From positions 186,001 through 250,000 of the forward strand of contig JAMQCK010000003.1 of NCBI GenBank assembly GCA_024196135.1: 64,000 bases of DNA, given 5' to 3'. This DNA comes from Pleurotus ostreatus/Saccharomyces cerevisiae fusant (taxonomy: Eukaryota > Opisthokonta). The translations under genes and the position numbers were made by a program. The notes under the pieces were generated by a model, which saw only the letters and a list, made by a program, of their open reading frames with translations, had not been told where the DNA came from and did no database searches. Of this stretch, positions 23,571-34,593 are shown in pieces. Positions within the stretch are counted from its first letter, which is position 1. The number at the start of each line of letters is the position of its first letter.

Positions 23571-24270
23571 TTAGAGTACGGCTATCGCCCCGAAGAAGAA
23601 ACCTCCTGCAGTCGCCAATCCGGCACCCATGAGATTGTTGAAGGATAGGTGTATGTGCGAGGCGTCGTTGCCGTAGCCGGCCCAGCCAGCTTCTTGTGTT
23701 GATATCTGCGTGGCGAGCATGCTGGTCTTCGTGGCATCTGAGAGACCGATCAGCGATGGGCATAACTCACAACGAGCAATGGACGATGTACATGCACCAC
23801 AGTTCCCCTTGATCATACCCACTGCTGAATCCCTCTGGTCCGCGGTACACTCCTTCTTCAAGCAGTTCTCCATGTCGCTCATAAAGTCTTCCGAGTTGCA
23901 CACGCAAGGGAAATCTCGTCTGAAGGAAGGGTCAGCTTCGAAGCTAGATTCTGGTCACTACACCTACATCGACGTGCAGCCATACTGCCTGGCGATGGGC
24001 GCCTGCACAGGGGGATTAGCAAAGTCGACGAGTGGAAACGTAGATAGAACGCACCGTGCACCCCACAATGCACTTCTGCGAATTCGGCTGGGCAGACTCG
24101 GTATGCTTTGAACTCGATGCTGTCTTTGAGCCGTGATGGGTGGTCGTCTCCGAGTCGTCCGCGTCGGTACTCGTCTCATCGTTGTCATCCTGTTCGTCGT
24201 CATTCCCAGAGGTATCCTTCTGCGCAATGGCGACGACGGCGAGAAGTAAGAGAAATAGCGTGGACTTCAT
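23571..24270 (-). CDS. CFEM-domain surface protein, copy 2
   Basis: A signal peptide (MKSTLFLLLLAVVAIAQ) is followed by an acidic and Ser/Thr-rich spacer, then a CFEM domain: CIVGC, YGC, FPCVC, ENC, KEC and GNC. The domain is split by two short introns (one near 24014-24059, one near 23912-23960). The last exon carries a hydrophobic end (LMGAGLATAGGFFFGAIAVL), consistent with GPI anchoring. The domain order differs from copy 1, with the acidic spacer before rather than after the CFEM domain. Sequence identity outside the cysteines is low, so the duplication is old. Function at the cell surface is inferred from the family. Confidence 0.82.
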
Positions 24271-25822
24271 GACGGAGGAAGGAGTAGACGGGCGGCGTTC
24301 TGTGACGGGTAGGAAGGGGAAACCACACCAAGCGGCCTACTCAGGCGCCTTTTGAGGAACGCATGTTCGTACGATCTTCGCGAGCGAGATACAAGTTGGC
24401 TGAGCTAAGTCTTAGTGCAATGCGCCAAAACGGCTTCATCGGCAGTGGCGCATTGATAGTGTGAGCATGGGCTTCGGAATGCGACCGACCAGATACGCCC
24501 GACATGCGGATTGTACTCGACCTGGTCGGGGAAGAACCTGCGCTCGAACGGGAGCGAAGAGGGGCAGGGAAGGATGCGTTTGTCTCCGCTCTCGAGCATG
24601 TCGCAGAAGAAGATGTTTAGGCTTTCCTGCTTGAGATAATCGATAGTCGAGGTCGATAGCGCGCTGGTCCCATGATTCCGAGAAGTAGTCACGCCTGCTC
24701 CAGTCAGAGCTTCGCAAGCTATCGCAGGGAGAATCGGTGGCGAGGAAGATACTGCCTTGATGGATACCTAGGGGTCGCTTTTGCGAGCGGGCCCGTGCGG
24801 ATACGAGCAGCGGATAGCCTCGTTTGCTTATGCCCTAATCCATGTGAGAAGTCGACCATAGATACAACCAAGTCAGAGAAGAGCCGGAGTAGTCAGCATA
24901 GGAGGATAGTCGTCAAAATGTCCCGCTCGTCGCACAAGCCTCAGTCCACAGCCAGACTTCATCGTGGTCAGGTCCAAGAAGTGCTCCGGCCAATTGCGGC
25001 TCAGAGCCGCCTGCGGCAAGTGCCGCGAATTAGTATGCCGGCGGATCAAAAAAGAAGCAATAGGACCTACCGCCGCCCACATGTTCATTTTCCATGTGGC
25101 TAACCGCTGATGCAGGCTCACAAGGCTATTCGCAGAGCTTACGGGAGAGCGGGCGCCCGCTGGTATCAGGCGACGTATTCTATGGATGGGTCCGAGGACG
25201 TGAGGACGTCAGGCGCTGAACACACTGCGTCAGTTCCTCCATGGCCCACTGAACATGATGAAGCCCACCACGCGAATGAGGAGCCTCCGCCGCCCGCCTG
25301 CGATGACCCCGTTTCGTTTGACAGTCAGCCGAGCGGGTGTGGGGAGGCTGCCCATTGTATGTGATCGCCCGAGGGAAAATGGCGCGCGCACCGTGCGACC
25401 AGGTCACGACTTGCGAGCGGGGGGCTGAAGGATGCGCCCAGCGAGGGACGGTTCTCAGGTTGCTGGGATTGCGCAGGACAATAGCACATGCCATTCAGCA
25501 GACTGACCTTACCGCCGATGGGCCTTACCTCACCTCACTGCCGTTCATCAACGACCGCGCGTCGCAGCAGGAACAAGGCGGCGGAGATCATCAAGAAAAC
25601 CCGTGCGATAGAGTCCGTAAGTATACAAACGAAGTGCGAGTAACTAAGACAGCAGATGAGATGGGATGCGCTGAGCAAGTCCACCAGAAGACCAACTTGA
25701 ACCAGGAAAGCGAGAACCAACGATAACGCCAGGATATGTCGAGAGGGCGGGCTCGTAAGCACATCGCCTGGCTGCTCTCAGCATACGGCAGAGGTGTTAG
25801 AACACGTAATTCTGCGCGGCGG
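24271..25822. other. 1.5-kb stretch without a confident gene
   Basis: A minus-strand frame at 24405-24692 has coding-like composition (for example PCPSSLPFERRFFPDQVEY) but no recognisable partner exon. It might be a fragment of a broken gene. The rest shows only short frames. Confidence 0.4.
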
Positions 25823-27271
25823 TCAGTTCAGCGCTCGAGGCACGCAAGCGCAGCCAGGACTGACCGACGACTTGTTCGTCTGCGCTTGCGATTGCCGCTC
25901 GGCCGCGTATGGGTCCCATTGTCTAGACCAGTTCGGGTTGAGATTCGTCGGAAGCGTAGGCTGCGGCGCGCTGACAGGGACAGGATACGGCGCCGTGTCG
26001 AAGTAGCTCGGATCCAGAGGCGGGAGACCAGCTGGAGGGAAGGCTGGCATGGACGCCCTGCCGAGCATGCTAGCGCCAGCGTGCGTGAAGAACGGATCCT
26101 CGAGACTGGCATTGGCGGCCGGCGGGAACGCGCCTAATGACAGATCGTTGGGCATGGAGAGCATGCTTTCCTGCATAGACCGTCGGCGCTGTAGCTCCAT
26201 GTTCTGCCGCTGCAAGGCCTGCTCGTACGCGCTAGCAGCGTTCGGGAGCATGGGGAAGCAGCGCATGGCCTCGAACTTGGTGCCAACGTAGATGTCGGAG
26301 GACTGCGCTGATCTGGGCATAGCGGCGCACATGGACGTGTCGGGGAGTGATGGCGTGGAAAGCGGGGGTAACTGGTCAGACCACGACGGCTCGGGCTTGA
26401 GCGCTATGCATGAGGAGAGCGAGGGGATCGCGTCAGAGTTGGTGGGGGACAGAGGGGCGGCGCTGGAGGACGGGGACGCATTGCCAGCGGACGTCACGGA
26501 CGAGACGCTCTTGCGGCGCTCGTAAGGCGCGGCGGAATCACGGCGCGGGCGGGTTGCTGAGGTTGAGACGAAGCGGGTGATGCTGTTGTACCTGTCATCA
26601 CGCAGAGATCAGCCACCAAGCCGAGTCGGTACGCCCGCCGCTGAACACGGACCTGTTCTTAGCTGCGAGCCCCGTCCGGCCGGGAAAGTACGTTTTGACG
26701 ATCTTCGTCCAGACCTTGCCGTGTTCGTTGACAGCGCGGATGAGTAGATCGTCCTGCGCCGCCGTCCACGTAGTGCGGTCAATGGCGGGATTCAGGGTGT
26801 CTGTCCACCGCTTGGCGCATTCTAGGGGTAGGTGAGAACGACCGACGCCAGAAAAGTGGTAGGCCTCACGATCGCTGTTCCGCGTCTGGACGACTTGGGC
26901 GACGAGGGACCATCTGCGACGTCGCTCGATCAGCTGAGGGGATAGCAATGCGCTGGAAGGGGCGCACCTGGTCCCGTGTTTCTCAATAGCCTTCACCAGG
27001 CGCTCGTCCTCGTCGGGTGCCCAGCCACCTTTCACGACGTCTGTCGCCATCTTCGCAAACCAGCGCTTCCGGCAGTCCTTGTTCGTGCGGCCCGGGACGT
27101 GCTTGGAGATAGCATGCCACCGCGAGGGGTTCGAGTTATTGGGATCCTCTGGGCAGCATCAGGTCGGTCCAATCGACGACGCTCGGGGTACGCACCAATC
27201 TCGACGGCCTCCCTGAGCAGCTGATCCTCCTGCGCGGTCCAGGACCTGCGTTCTCTTCCAAGGGACGACAT
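25823..27271 (-). CDS. Three-repeat Myb/SANT transcription factor
   Basis: Exons join in frame to give three consecutive Myb repeats. R1 starts [16 protein letters not shown] and, after the first intron, continues [22 protein letters not shown]2 is [21 protein letters not shown] with, after two introns, [21 protein letters not shown]3 is [19 protein letters not shown] and [18 protein letters not shown], followed after another intron by YNSITRF. The regularly spaced Trp residues and the CRKRW, CAKRW and KNR helix-3 endings identify Myb DNA binding. A long Ser/Pro/Met-rich region of about 240 residues to the stop at 25823 is probably regulatory. The targets are unknown. Confidence 0.85.
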
Positions 27272-28602
27272 GGCGGGCGGGGAACAAGGGGACGGCGTCG
27301 GGGGTCGCAGCGGAACGTGAAGAAGAGGGTCTGGTGGGGTGCGGCGAGGGGTATTAATATGAGCAGGGGGTGGTGAGCGTATGGGGATCGTTCTGGCTCA
27401 AGGGTCCAAATCAAGCGCGCAGCTGGGGGCCCGGCCGCAGGGAAGGGGATAAGCGTCTTCTGATGTGATGGCAGATGTTGACAATACACATGTCACGTGC
27501 AGCCCATTGGCCGTCTCGTATGCCCCCCGCCCGTCGTCTCAACGGCGTGAGATTTCGCGAGATTCTGCACCATCTACAAGGTCCATGCTCACGACGATCT
27601 ACACGCCCTCTCCCTCGGACTAACGGCATGGACATTTTCGCATTTTTACGCGCCGCCACACAAGCACTCTCCTGGCTCAGTTTCACCACTATACTTGCTG
27701 ACTCCTCGGCGACGAGCTCCTTCATTGCGGGTCTGCCGGATCGTCAGGACGTCAATTTTACTGCTGGTCACGCCACGTCAAGTGCCTGAAGTCGCAGAGC
27801 TAGTGCAGTCTATTTCCTCTGCGACGATGGGAAAAATCGCAAAAAACCTGTGAGGAGGCCTCGGCGCCTTCCTAAATCCTCTGTATTCCGCGCACAGCAC
27901 CCACGTCACTCTCCTCGCTCCAGCCCGCGTGCTCACTGCTCTGGCGCAGGACGAGAGCGCGTCGAACGTGACCTCTGACACGGACGTGCGCCGCTGTATA
28001 CACCTGTTCCGAGGCGCCCCGTGGCATGGTCGACGGCCATTCATCGCGCGCGCCTCCCAATCAAGCGTCATCTGCCATCGGGAGGAGCACGATGGAGTGT
28101 CCGTGTAAGAGTACAACGGAACGTTCGCACCTGTCCACCAGGTCACGGTCGCGAGGATCTGCTCCGCCGCTGGCGCAACAATCGTCCCGCGATCTAGCAA
28201 CAGTGAGTGCTTCGAGGTATGATGACGGGAGCATCGACTTGCGATGGGACCTCCCCCTCGAGACTGACGTTCTCCCGGGAGGCATCGGGAGGCCGTCTTG
28301 GCGATGCGTTGCAGGTGCGTGCATTGAGAAGTTGCTCGTGCTCGTCGGTGATACCTAGGGGTCACATTACATTGTCTTCCCACCCTTTTGCACGGCGTTA
28401 GTCCAGCCTGCACTGGCGTACGGCAAACAGACGCACCGCAGGTCTCCCTCTCCCGAAGATGCATGCGCGTCTTCCTTCCCTGAAGGTGCATCCAGTTTCC
28501 ACGGTCGCGTATATGGCGTGTCCGCGCTCGCAAACATGTCTTCTCGAGCAGTGGCTCGTACATAAGAAGCCCACACCCAGAAGCGCATGATAAGCGCCCA
28601 GC

Positions 28603-28782
28603 AGGTCGGTACTTCTCGTACATCCAATTGGCAGTTCTTGTACACCCAGTCGGTAGTTCTTGTAAACCCCGTTGGGACTTCTATGAAGCACAGCAGGTCG
28701 ATACTTCTGGCGAACCTCATTGTTCTTCTCGTGCAACCCGTCGGCTCTCCTTGCAGAACCCTAGCAATCCCTGTAACTTCCC
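28603..28782. repeat. Degenerate 21-25 bp minisatellite, about 8 units
   Basis: Successive units resemble GTCGGTACTTCTCGTACA followed by an ACC-type end. Examples start near 28603, 28629, 28650, 28671, 28694 and 28717. The unit length is not a multiple of three and varies, so it is not a protein repeat. Confidence 0.6.
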
Positions 28783-29062
28783 AGCATGCCGTACGCGAGG
28801 CGAGCGTTGCCTTCATACCGCGAAAGATGTCTGTATGCCGTTAATGAAGCCTCTGAAGACGATGATCACCCCTTCGCGAAGGTGGAACGCTCACGTTCGT
28901 GCAGATGATAGCCTTCATCCGCCCTCCATCGCACAGGGGACCTCAGATGAAGTGCTTCTGCGGCTATTTTGCGGACAGGCGGTTTACGAGCGTGCCGCGA
29001 AGCAGTTCACGATCTTGCCGTGATAGACCCAGGATAAGCCAGCGCGAGCCAACGCGCAGGTA

Positions 29063-29350
29063 GCGCACGTCTTCTGTATCTGCTGAAGTCCTTCTGTATC
29101 TGCGCGAGTGTCCTGTAGTTGCTTGACAGTGTCCAGTGTCGGTTGAGAGGTTCTGCAGCGACTGCTTGAGGCGTTCCGTGACGGCTGAATATTTCCATGG
29201 CGGACGCGGGCCTCCGCATCTACCTACCAACCGAGGCCCCTTGCATAGGCCTTCTGCATCGGTTGAGCGCTTCTTCAAGGTCCTGTAGTCCCAAACGTCT
29301 TCAGAATCAGCCAGTGTCTTCGCGTCCGGTGGGTAGCTTCGCATCCGCTA
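29063..29350. repeat. Degenerate ~20-22 bp minisatellite, two clusters
   Basis: Units like CTTCTGTATCTGCTGAAGTC and CTTCTGTATCTGCGCGAGTG recur from 29063 to about 29165. Related units (CTTCTGCATCGGTTGAGCG and similar) recur from about 29250 to 29350. The unit resembles, but is not the same as, that of the block at 28603. Confidence 0.5.
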
Positions 29351-30133
29351 TAGCGCGGCAGCGGCCTGATCATGGGAGGGGGTGCTGTGATACGGGAGGT
29401 GGGACCGTGTCCTCAAGAGATGGCAGATACGCAAGCAAGAGATGGTATTGGCAGATACGGTACGCAAGCGATGGGAGGGCCAGTGCGCGAGAGATGGGAG
29501 GCCACAGTCCCTTCGCCGGCGGCGAGCAGGGGCGATCAAGGCGGCGAAGCGCAAACAGATGCAAAGTTGAACTTGCGCGCGTGAACAATTGACTGTTCTC
29601 ACAGGCCAATCGCGTATCAAACGCCCATTCGCTGCTGACCCAGCCAAAAGCGTCCGTATCAAAACCTTCCCAAACTAGTGCGGTGAAAGGGTATCTTGAC
29701 TGGAGGTTTCGGCCGATGTTACAGTGAGCAGTTTGAACGCGAAGGCAAGGCTCAACCGCATAGACATTCGCGAGTTTTTGCGCTGATAGACGAAAGTATA
29801 GCCTCAATTGTTCGGGTAGCACTGATTGCTCTTGTAGGAACAGTCTCGCGGGACATCGAACGCGTCGCAGCGAGTGGGTGAGCGGAAGATGAACGTAGTC
29901 ATGAGAAAGCACATAATAATGTCGGGCCGGTGAGCCATGTCATGGCACAAGTTCAACCGTGACTTTGCACGCACGAGAGAGCGGGCCTCGGATACACACC
30001 TTCGTTTATATCGCTGGAGCGGAGAGCAATTCTATGGTTCCTTAATTTCACTTATGGTGTTCCGCCGGTAAACGTTTTCTCGCTGTAAACTGAAAGGGAG
30101 GGCCCTCGCCTGGGAAATTCTCTACCTATCTAC

Positions 30134-31618
30134 CTATCGTAATGTCAAACCTCGGTTTTCCTGGCCCTCGACTCGAGGCTGCGACTTGAAAGCGAGAAAC
30201 TTATCCAACCAATTGCTCTGGATATCCAGTCCCGCCTTCCTCATCTTCACCATCCACTCGAAAGCCTCAGCATGATCCTCCACATAGGTGCGTTCGCACT
30301 CTTCGAGGGAGGAGAACTCGTACTGCCAGTCGTCGTCTGGCCAGAGATCTGTCTGCTGGTCGAGTTCGAGATGTTGGAGCGTGGCTCGTCCTAAGACGCC
30401 ATCACATCTGCGCGACTCAACCATCGCCTTGATATCGTCCATGTCGCGCCGGATCCAGTCGCCGTGCTGCGTATGCATGGACAGCTTTGTGAGGCTGGGC
30501 AGCAATGGGGCGTTCGGGTCGTATGCTTGGAGAAGCGCGCCGTCGATGATCAGCGAATACTCGTACACGTTCTCCTGCCATAGGTACTCCCATGTCTCCA
30601 GGTCGGTGACGCCCGGCAGCGCGCGGAGGACCCGGTCGAGAATGTCGCCGCTCTCTGCGCTCTCGAACATCTCGACACGGAGCGTGAGGGAGGTGATCTT
30701 GTCCCCACATCGCCGAGCGAGGCGGAGGAGAGCGAGGAGCTCCTTGTTCAGGTATCGCTCTGGGTCCCGGACGTCGATGTGCTCCATGCGGAAGATGATT
30801 TTGTGTAGGGAGGGTGCGGTCAGGTCACGGCAGAGCTCAGTCGCCTCATTGTCCACGTCGAGGACTTGAAGCGAGGGAAGAGTGAAGGGCACGGTGTCCG
30901 TGCCGCTACAGGCGGTCATGGATACAGTGAGGTGGGTGAGTAGGGTGCAGGGCGTGAGAATGTCGACAAGATCGTGGAGTGAATCGTCGTAGGCACCGAG
31001 TTGAAGGTTGAGGGTGAGGAGCTGGGCGTAGGGGAGGGTGATTTGGAGAGGACGGAGGGTGCCTGCGATGGTTGCATGCGTGAGGAGAGGCGCCTTGATT
31101 GAGAATTCGGGACCGATGATGTCCTCCTCATCTGAGTCGTCCTCCCCGTTAGCCTCGTCGAATTGCTCGATATCGAGGCAAGGCTCCCTTGGTACCACAC
31201 CAATGTCGAGAATTCTCAGCAGCGGCGCATTGAGCTCCGTCACCTTCATCGCCGTGACAAGGGGTAACCTCAGTCGAGCCTGTTCCCAGCGCACCGACTG
31301 CCTAAGAACGTCATCCCAGAGTAGCCGTTCCTCTACAGAGGTTGTTAGGCGCCGGGATGTAAGATGTATGTGTACGGGTAGCGGGTGCGAGCGCTCTAGT
31401 GCGGCGCGGATAAGATGACTGCTCCCATCCGTCAGGTAGCCATCCGCAAAGATGCGCGTCCATAGCCTGAGGCTACCCAACGTGATCTGGCGCCAATACT
31501 GGCAGACGTGTGCGGTGATCATGTTCGTAATAGGTTGCGAAAGTAGAGAAAAGATGCATTCGAGCAATTCGACCGAGAGGCGGAGAACAGGCGGAATAGT
31601 GCCGGCGGGTGAGCTCAT
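30134..31618 (-). CDS. F-box protein
   Basis: An intron-free gene for 494 residues. An F-box-like helix trio occupies about residues 10-60: LRLSVELLECIFSLLSQP, then AHVCQYWRQITLGSLRLW. The rest is leucine-rich and helical without exact repeats, as in the large agaricomycete F-box family that supplies substrates to SCF ubiquitin ligases. The target is unknown. The gene is divergent from GMP synthase with only about 180 bp between start codons. Confidence 0.82.
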   Translation of the reverse strand: MSSPAGTIPPVLRLSVELLECIFSLLSQPITNMITAHVCQYWRQITLGSLRLWTRIFADGYLTDGSSHLIRAALERSHPLPVHIHLTSRRLTTSVEERLLWDDVLRQSVRWEQARLRLPLVTAMKVTELNAPLLRILDIGVVPREPCLDIEQFDEANGEDDSDEEDIIGPEFSIKAPLLTHATIAGTLRPLQITLPYAQLLTLNLQLGAYDDSLHDLVDILTPCTLLTHLTVSMTACSGTDTVPFTLPSLQVLDVDNEATELCRDLTAPSLHKIIFRMEHIDVRDPERYLNKELLALLRLARRCGDKITSLTLRVEMFESAESGDILDRVLRALPGVTDLETWEYLWQENVYEYSLIIDGALLQAYDPNAPLLPSLTKLSMHTQHGDWIRRDMDDIKAMVESRRCDGVLGRATLQHLELDQQTDLWPDDDWQYEFSSLEECERTYVEDHAEAFEWMVKMRKAGLDIQSNWLDKFLAFKSQPRVEGQENRGLTLR

Positions 31619-31796
31619 GGTGGTCTATCCTGTCGATTCAAGCGCCGAGTCCGCCAATGAAAATAGACTCAACCGGCGTGGTCGCGAGCGGAGGAGACGA
31701 ACATGAGTCACAGTCACTGCGTTACATGTCGTCACACCGGTCCTCGATCGATCAAAACGGCTTTTGATCCCCACCTTCATTGTTGCGCTGAGAACA
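31619..31796. promoter_or_regulatory. Compact bidirectional promoter (F-box / GUA1)
   Basis: 178 bp separates the two divergent start codons at 31618 and 31797. Both promoters must lie here or within the neighbouring genes. No named factor site was recognised. Confidence 0.45.
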
Positions 31797-34202
31797 ATGG
31801 CCGAGGTTCACGATCAATTTGACACCATCCTGATCCTCGACTTTGGCTCTCAGGTGTGTCTCCAACTATCTATTTTTCAATCTCGAACTTAGAGCGCGTA
31901 GTACAGTCATTTGATTACACGACGATGCCGCGAGCACAATGTATACGCCGAGCTGCTGCCCTGCACCACGAAGCTTGCGGACGTCAAATTTAAGCCCAAG
32001 GGTATATCGCACGCGCTACCCTTGATGACACTGCTCTGAAATGCTCGTGGAGGTATCATCCTGTCCGGTTCGCCCTATTCCGTGTACGACAAGGACTCGC
32101 CGCATGCCGATCCTGCCATCTATGACCTGGGCGTGCCGATCTTGGGCATCTGCTACGGCCTGCAGGTGAGTTGAATGCGCGTGTATGATCCTTCCACGCT
32201 CATCGCCACGACGGGATAGGAAATTGCCTGGCACATGAAGGGCAAGGTCTCCAAATGCGACCACCGCGAGTACGGCTTCGCTTCGGTCGACATCAAGAAG
32301 CTCGGGTCCAACTCGGCCGCAGATGCGCTCTTTGAGGGCCTCGGGGACTCGCTTGAGGTATGGACGCGTCTTTTACAGCTAGTAGCATCACGATAGACGC
32401 CCCCCGCTCCCTCTGCCAACCCCTCGCCACGCGAGATATGGCGCCAGGCGCGCCATGCCGAGTCTCGGCGAGGGGCTAGCGGGCGTGCGCCGGCGCGCTG
32501 CTCGTCGAACAGACGCAAAAATGCAGCGGACCAGTCGTCGCTTCTGCGCAGGCTTGGCCTGCACGCTCAGCAAGCAGAAGGCGCGCCTAGAAGGCAGCGA
32601 CTGCGCGTCTCGAGTGTACACAGTACAGGTGATGCCGAGGCGCGCTCGGATCGGCCCCCAGCGTCTTTGCTGGGGGCGTCTATCGTTTGCAACTAGCTGT
32701 TTTACCGCTATACTGGTGCTCACACGAGTCTAGGTCTGGATGTCGCATGGCGATCAGCTCTCAGAGCTGCCGCCCAATTTCCATGTCATTGGCGCGACGA
32801 AGACGGCCCCCTACGCGGCTGTCGCACACGATACCAAGCCCATCTACGGCATTCAGTTCCACCCGGAAGTCACGCACTCGCCGCGCGGTCGGGAGGTGAT
32901 TGGGCGCTTCATCAAGAACATTTGTGGATGTCGCGCGCACTGGACGATGGTCCGTTCGACCTCACATCCGAGTCTATAGCTCACTGATGTCGTTACAGGA
33001 GGAATTCATCGGCAAGGAGATAAACCGCATCCGCTCAATTTGTGGCCCCAAGGGTCGCGTCATCGGCGCCGTTAGCGGCGGTGTCGACAGCACTGTTGCC
33101 GCGAAGCTCATGCACGAAGCGATCGGCGACAGGTAGGGTCCCAGACACAGCAGCGCGAGCGCCCGCTGACGTACCACCGCCCACCCAGATTCCACGCCAT
33201 CATGGTCGACAACGGCGTCTTGCGCATGAACGAGGGCCAGCAGGTGCACGAGATGCTCAACCGGGATCTGGGGGTCAATCTGAAGGTCGTCGACGCGTCC
33301 GACCTCTTCCTGTCGCGCCTCGAGGGCGTGGAGGACCCTGAGCAGAAGCGCAAGATCATCGGCAACACTTTCATCAACGTCTTCGAGGCAGAGGCCGCAA
33401 AAATCGAGGCGGAGGCGGAGGAGGACGAGAAGAAGGGCGCGGACGCGAAGGGGCGCATCGAGTGGCTCCTCCAGGGAACGCTCTACCCGGACGTCATTGA
33501 GAGCATCAGCTTTAAGGGGCCGAGCGCAACGATTAAGACGCATCACAACGTGGGCGGCCTCCTGAAGGACATGAAGCTCAAGCTCATTGAGCCGCTGCGC
33601 GAGCTGTTCAAGGGTGTGTACTTCCTCCTACTTCCCACCGCGCTCGCGCATGACTAACCGAGCGCCCAGATGAGGTGCGCGCTCTGGGTCGCCTTCTCTC
33701 TATCCCCGCGCCACTTGTCCAGCGGCACCCCTTCCCCGGCCCCGGCCTCGCCATCCGCATCCTCGGCCCGGTGACGCGCGCGCAAGTCAAGATCCTGCAG
33801 CACGCAGACAGCATCTACATCGAGGAGATCCGCAAGGCGGGTCTTTACGACCAGATTGCGCAGGCGTTCGCGGTGCTACTCCCCGTCAAGGCTGTCGGCG
33901 TCATGGGCGACAGCCGGACATACGAGCAGGTCATCGCGCTGCGGGCGGTGCAGTCGGAGGACTTCATGACCGCGGATTGGTAAGTTTGCCGCTCATGTTG
34001 TCATCGACGAGGTGCTTATGGTTATGTAGGTTTGTGTTCCCTGCGGACGTGCTCCGGAGGATATCCTCGCGCATTACGAATGAGGTGTCGGGCATCAACC
34101 GTGTCACGTACGATATCTCGTCCAAGCCTCCTGCTGTAAGCATTCTTACGCCTTTTAAATATGCGTCGGCTAACTCTCCTTCAGACCGTCGAATGGTTGT
34201 AG
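31797..34202 (+). CDS. GUA1: GMP synthase (glutamine-hydrolysing)
   Basis: It converts XMP to GMP with ATP and glutamine, the last step of guanine nucleotide synthesis, in the cytosol. The N-terminal class I glutamine amidotransferase domain shows [22 protein letters not shown], the nucleophile in GICYGLQ, and the His/Glu pair in [10 protein letters not shown]. The ATP-pyrophosphatase domain has the loop [18 protein letters not shown]. The C-terminal dimerisation domain has [14 protein letters not shown], and the last exon closes the protein with TVEWL. About ten exons join in frame. Introns are near 50-60 nt except the one at 32358-32733, which is 376 nt because it carries a small transposable element. 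The start is the ATG at 31797. Confidence 0.96.
32371..32704. mobile_element. MITE-like element inside the GMP synthase intron
   Basis: The element at 32376-32699 (324 bp) has imperfect ~29-bp terminal inverted repeats: CAGCTAGTAGCATCACGATA at the left and the reverse complement of CAGCTAGTTGCAAACGATAG at the right, both continuing into a GACGCCCCC tract. TTTTA is repeated directly on both sides (32371-32375, 32700-32704), consistent with a target duplication. There is no coding capacity. It contains an internal GC-rich hairpin (32654-32677). The TTA within the duplication would fit PIF/Harbinger, but the superfamily is not settled. Confidence 0.75.
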
Positions 34203-34593
34203 AGCCCTCGTAAGGGCGTGTATCTCTTGGTTCTGTTGTTTGTTGTACACTCTAGACGTCATTGCTATCGGACGCCACTCATTTGTGGTCACCTTCCGAA
34301 CACGCTGCTTTGCCGCCGCCGCCTCCACACGATCCTCAGACGGCACCTTCAGTCGTCTTGAATACCATCAGCCCCGTCCGCCACCTAAGGGCTGAATGGC
34401 GTCCTTTCGTACACTCGATCTTCCTTTGACCACCCCAGTATCCGTTCAGGTAAGTGTAACGCCCCTTCTCACAGCGATCGGAGCACATCGAAGAACGGGT
34501 TAATGTACGTCCCTATTGCTGTGTGTGCTCCCGACCACGAAGGATAATATAGCACTGGCACGAAGAGCTTGCCTTCAACCTAGTATCCTCGCA

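Larger units (their letters stand above)
27272..30133. other. 2.9-kb gene-poor, repeat-rich stretch
   Basis: It contains long open frames on the minus strand (27778-28623, 281 codons) without introns or family signatures. Two blocks of degenerate short tandem repeats lie inside it (listed separately). The open frame overlaps the first repeat block and its composition (rich in Arg, Cys, Ser) looks non-coding. I annotate no gene here. Confidence 0.5.

Noticed and set aside
24763..28362. A shared 14-mer (GATACCTAGGGGTC) at 24763 and 28349 as a repeat element
   Set aside because: The similarity does not extend beyond the 14 bases on either side, so chance is as likely.
27778..28623. A 281-codon minus-strand open frame
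   Set aside because: It has no family signature, an unusual Arg/Cys/Ser composition, no introns, and runs into the minisatellite block at 28603. More likely a chance frame in GC-rich DNA.
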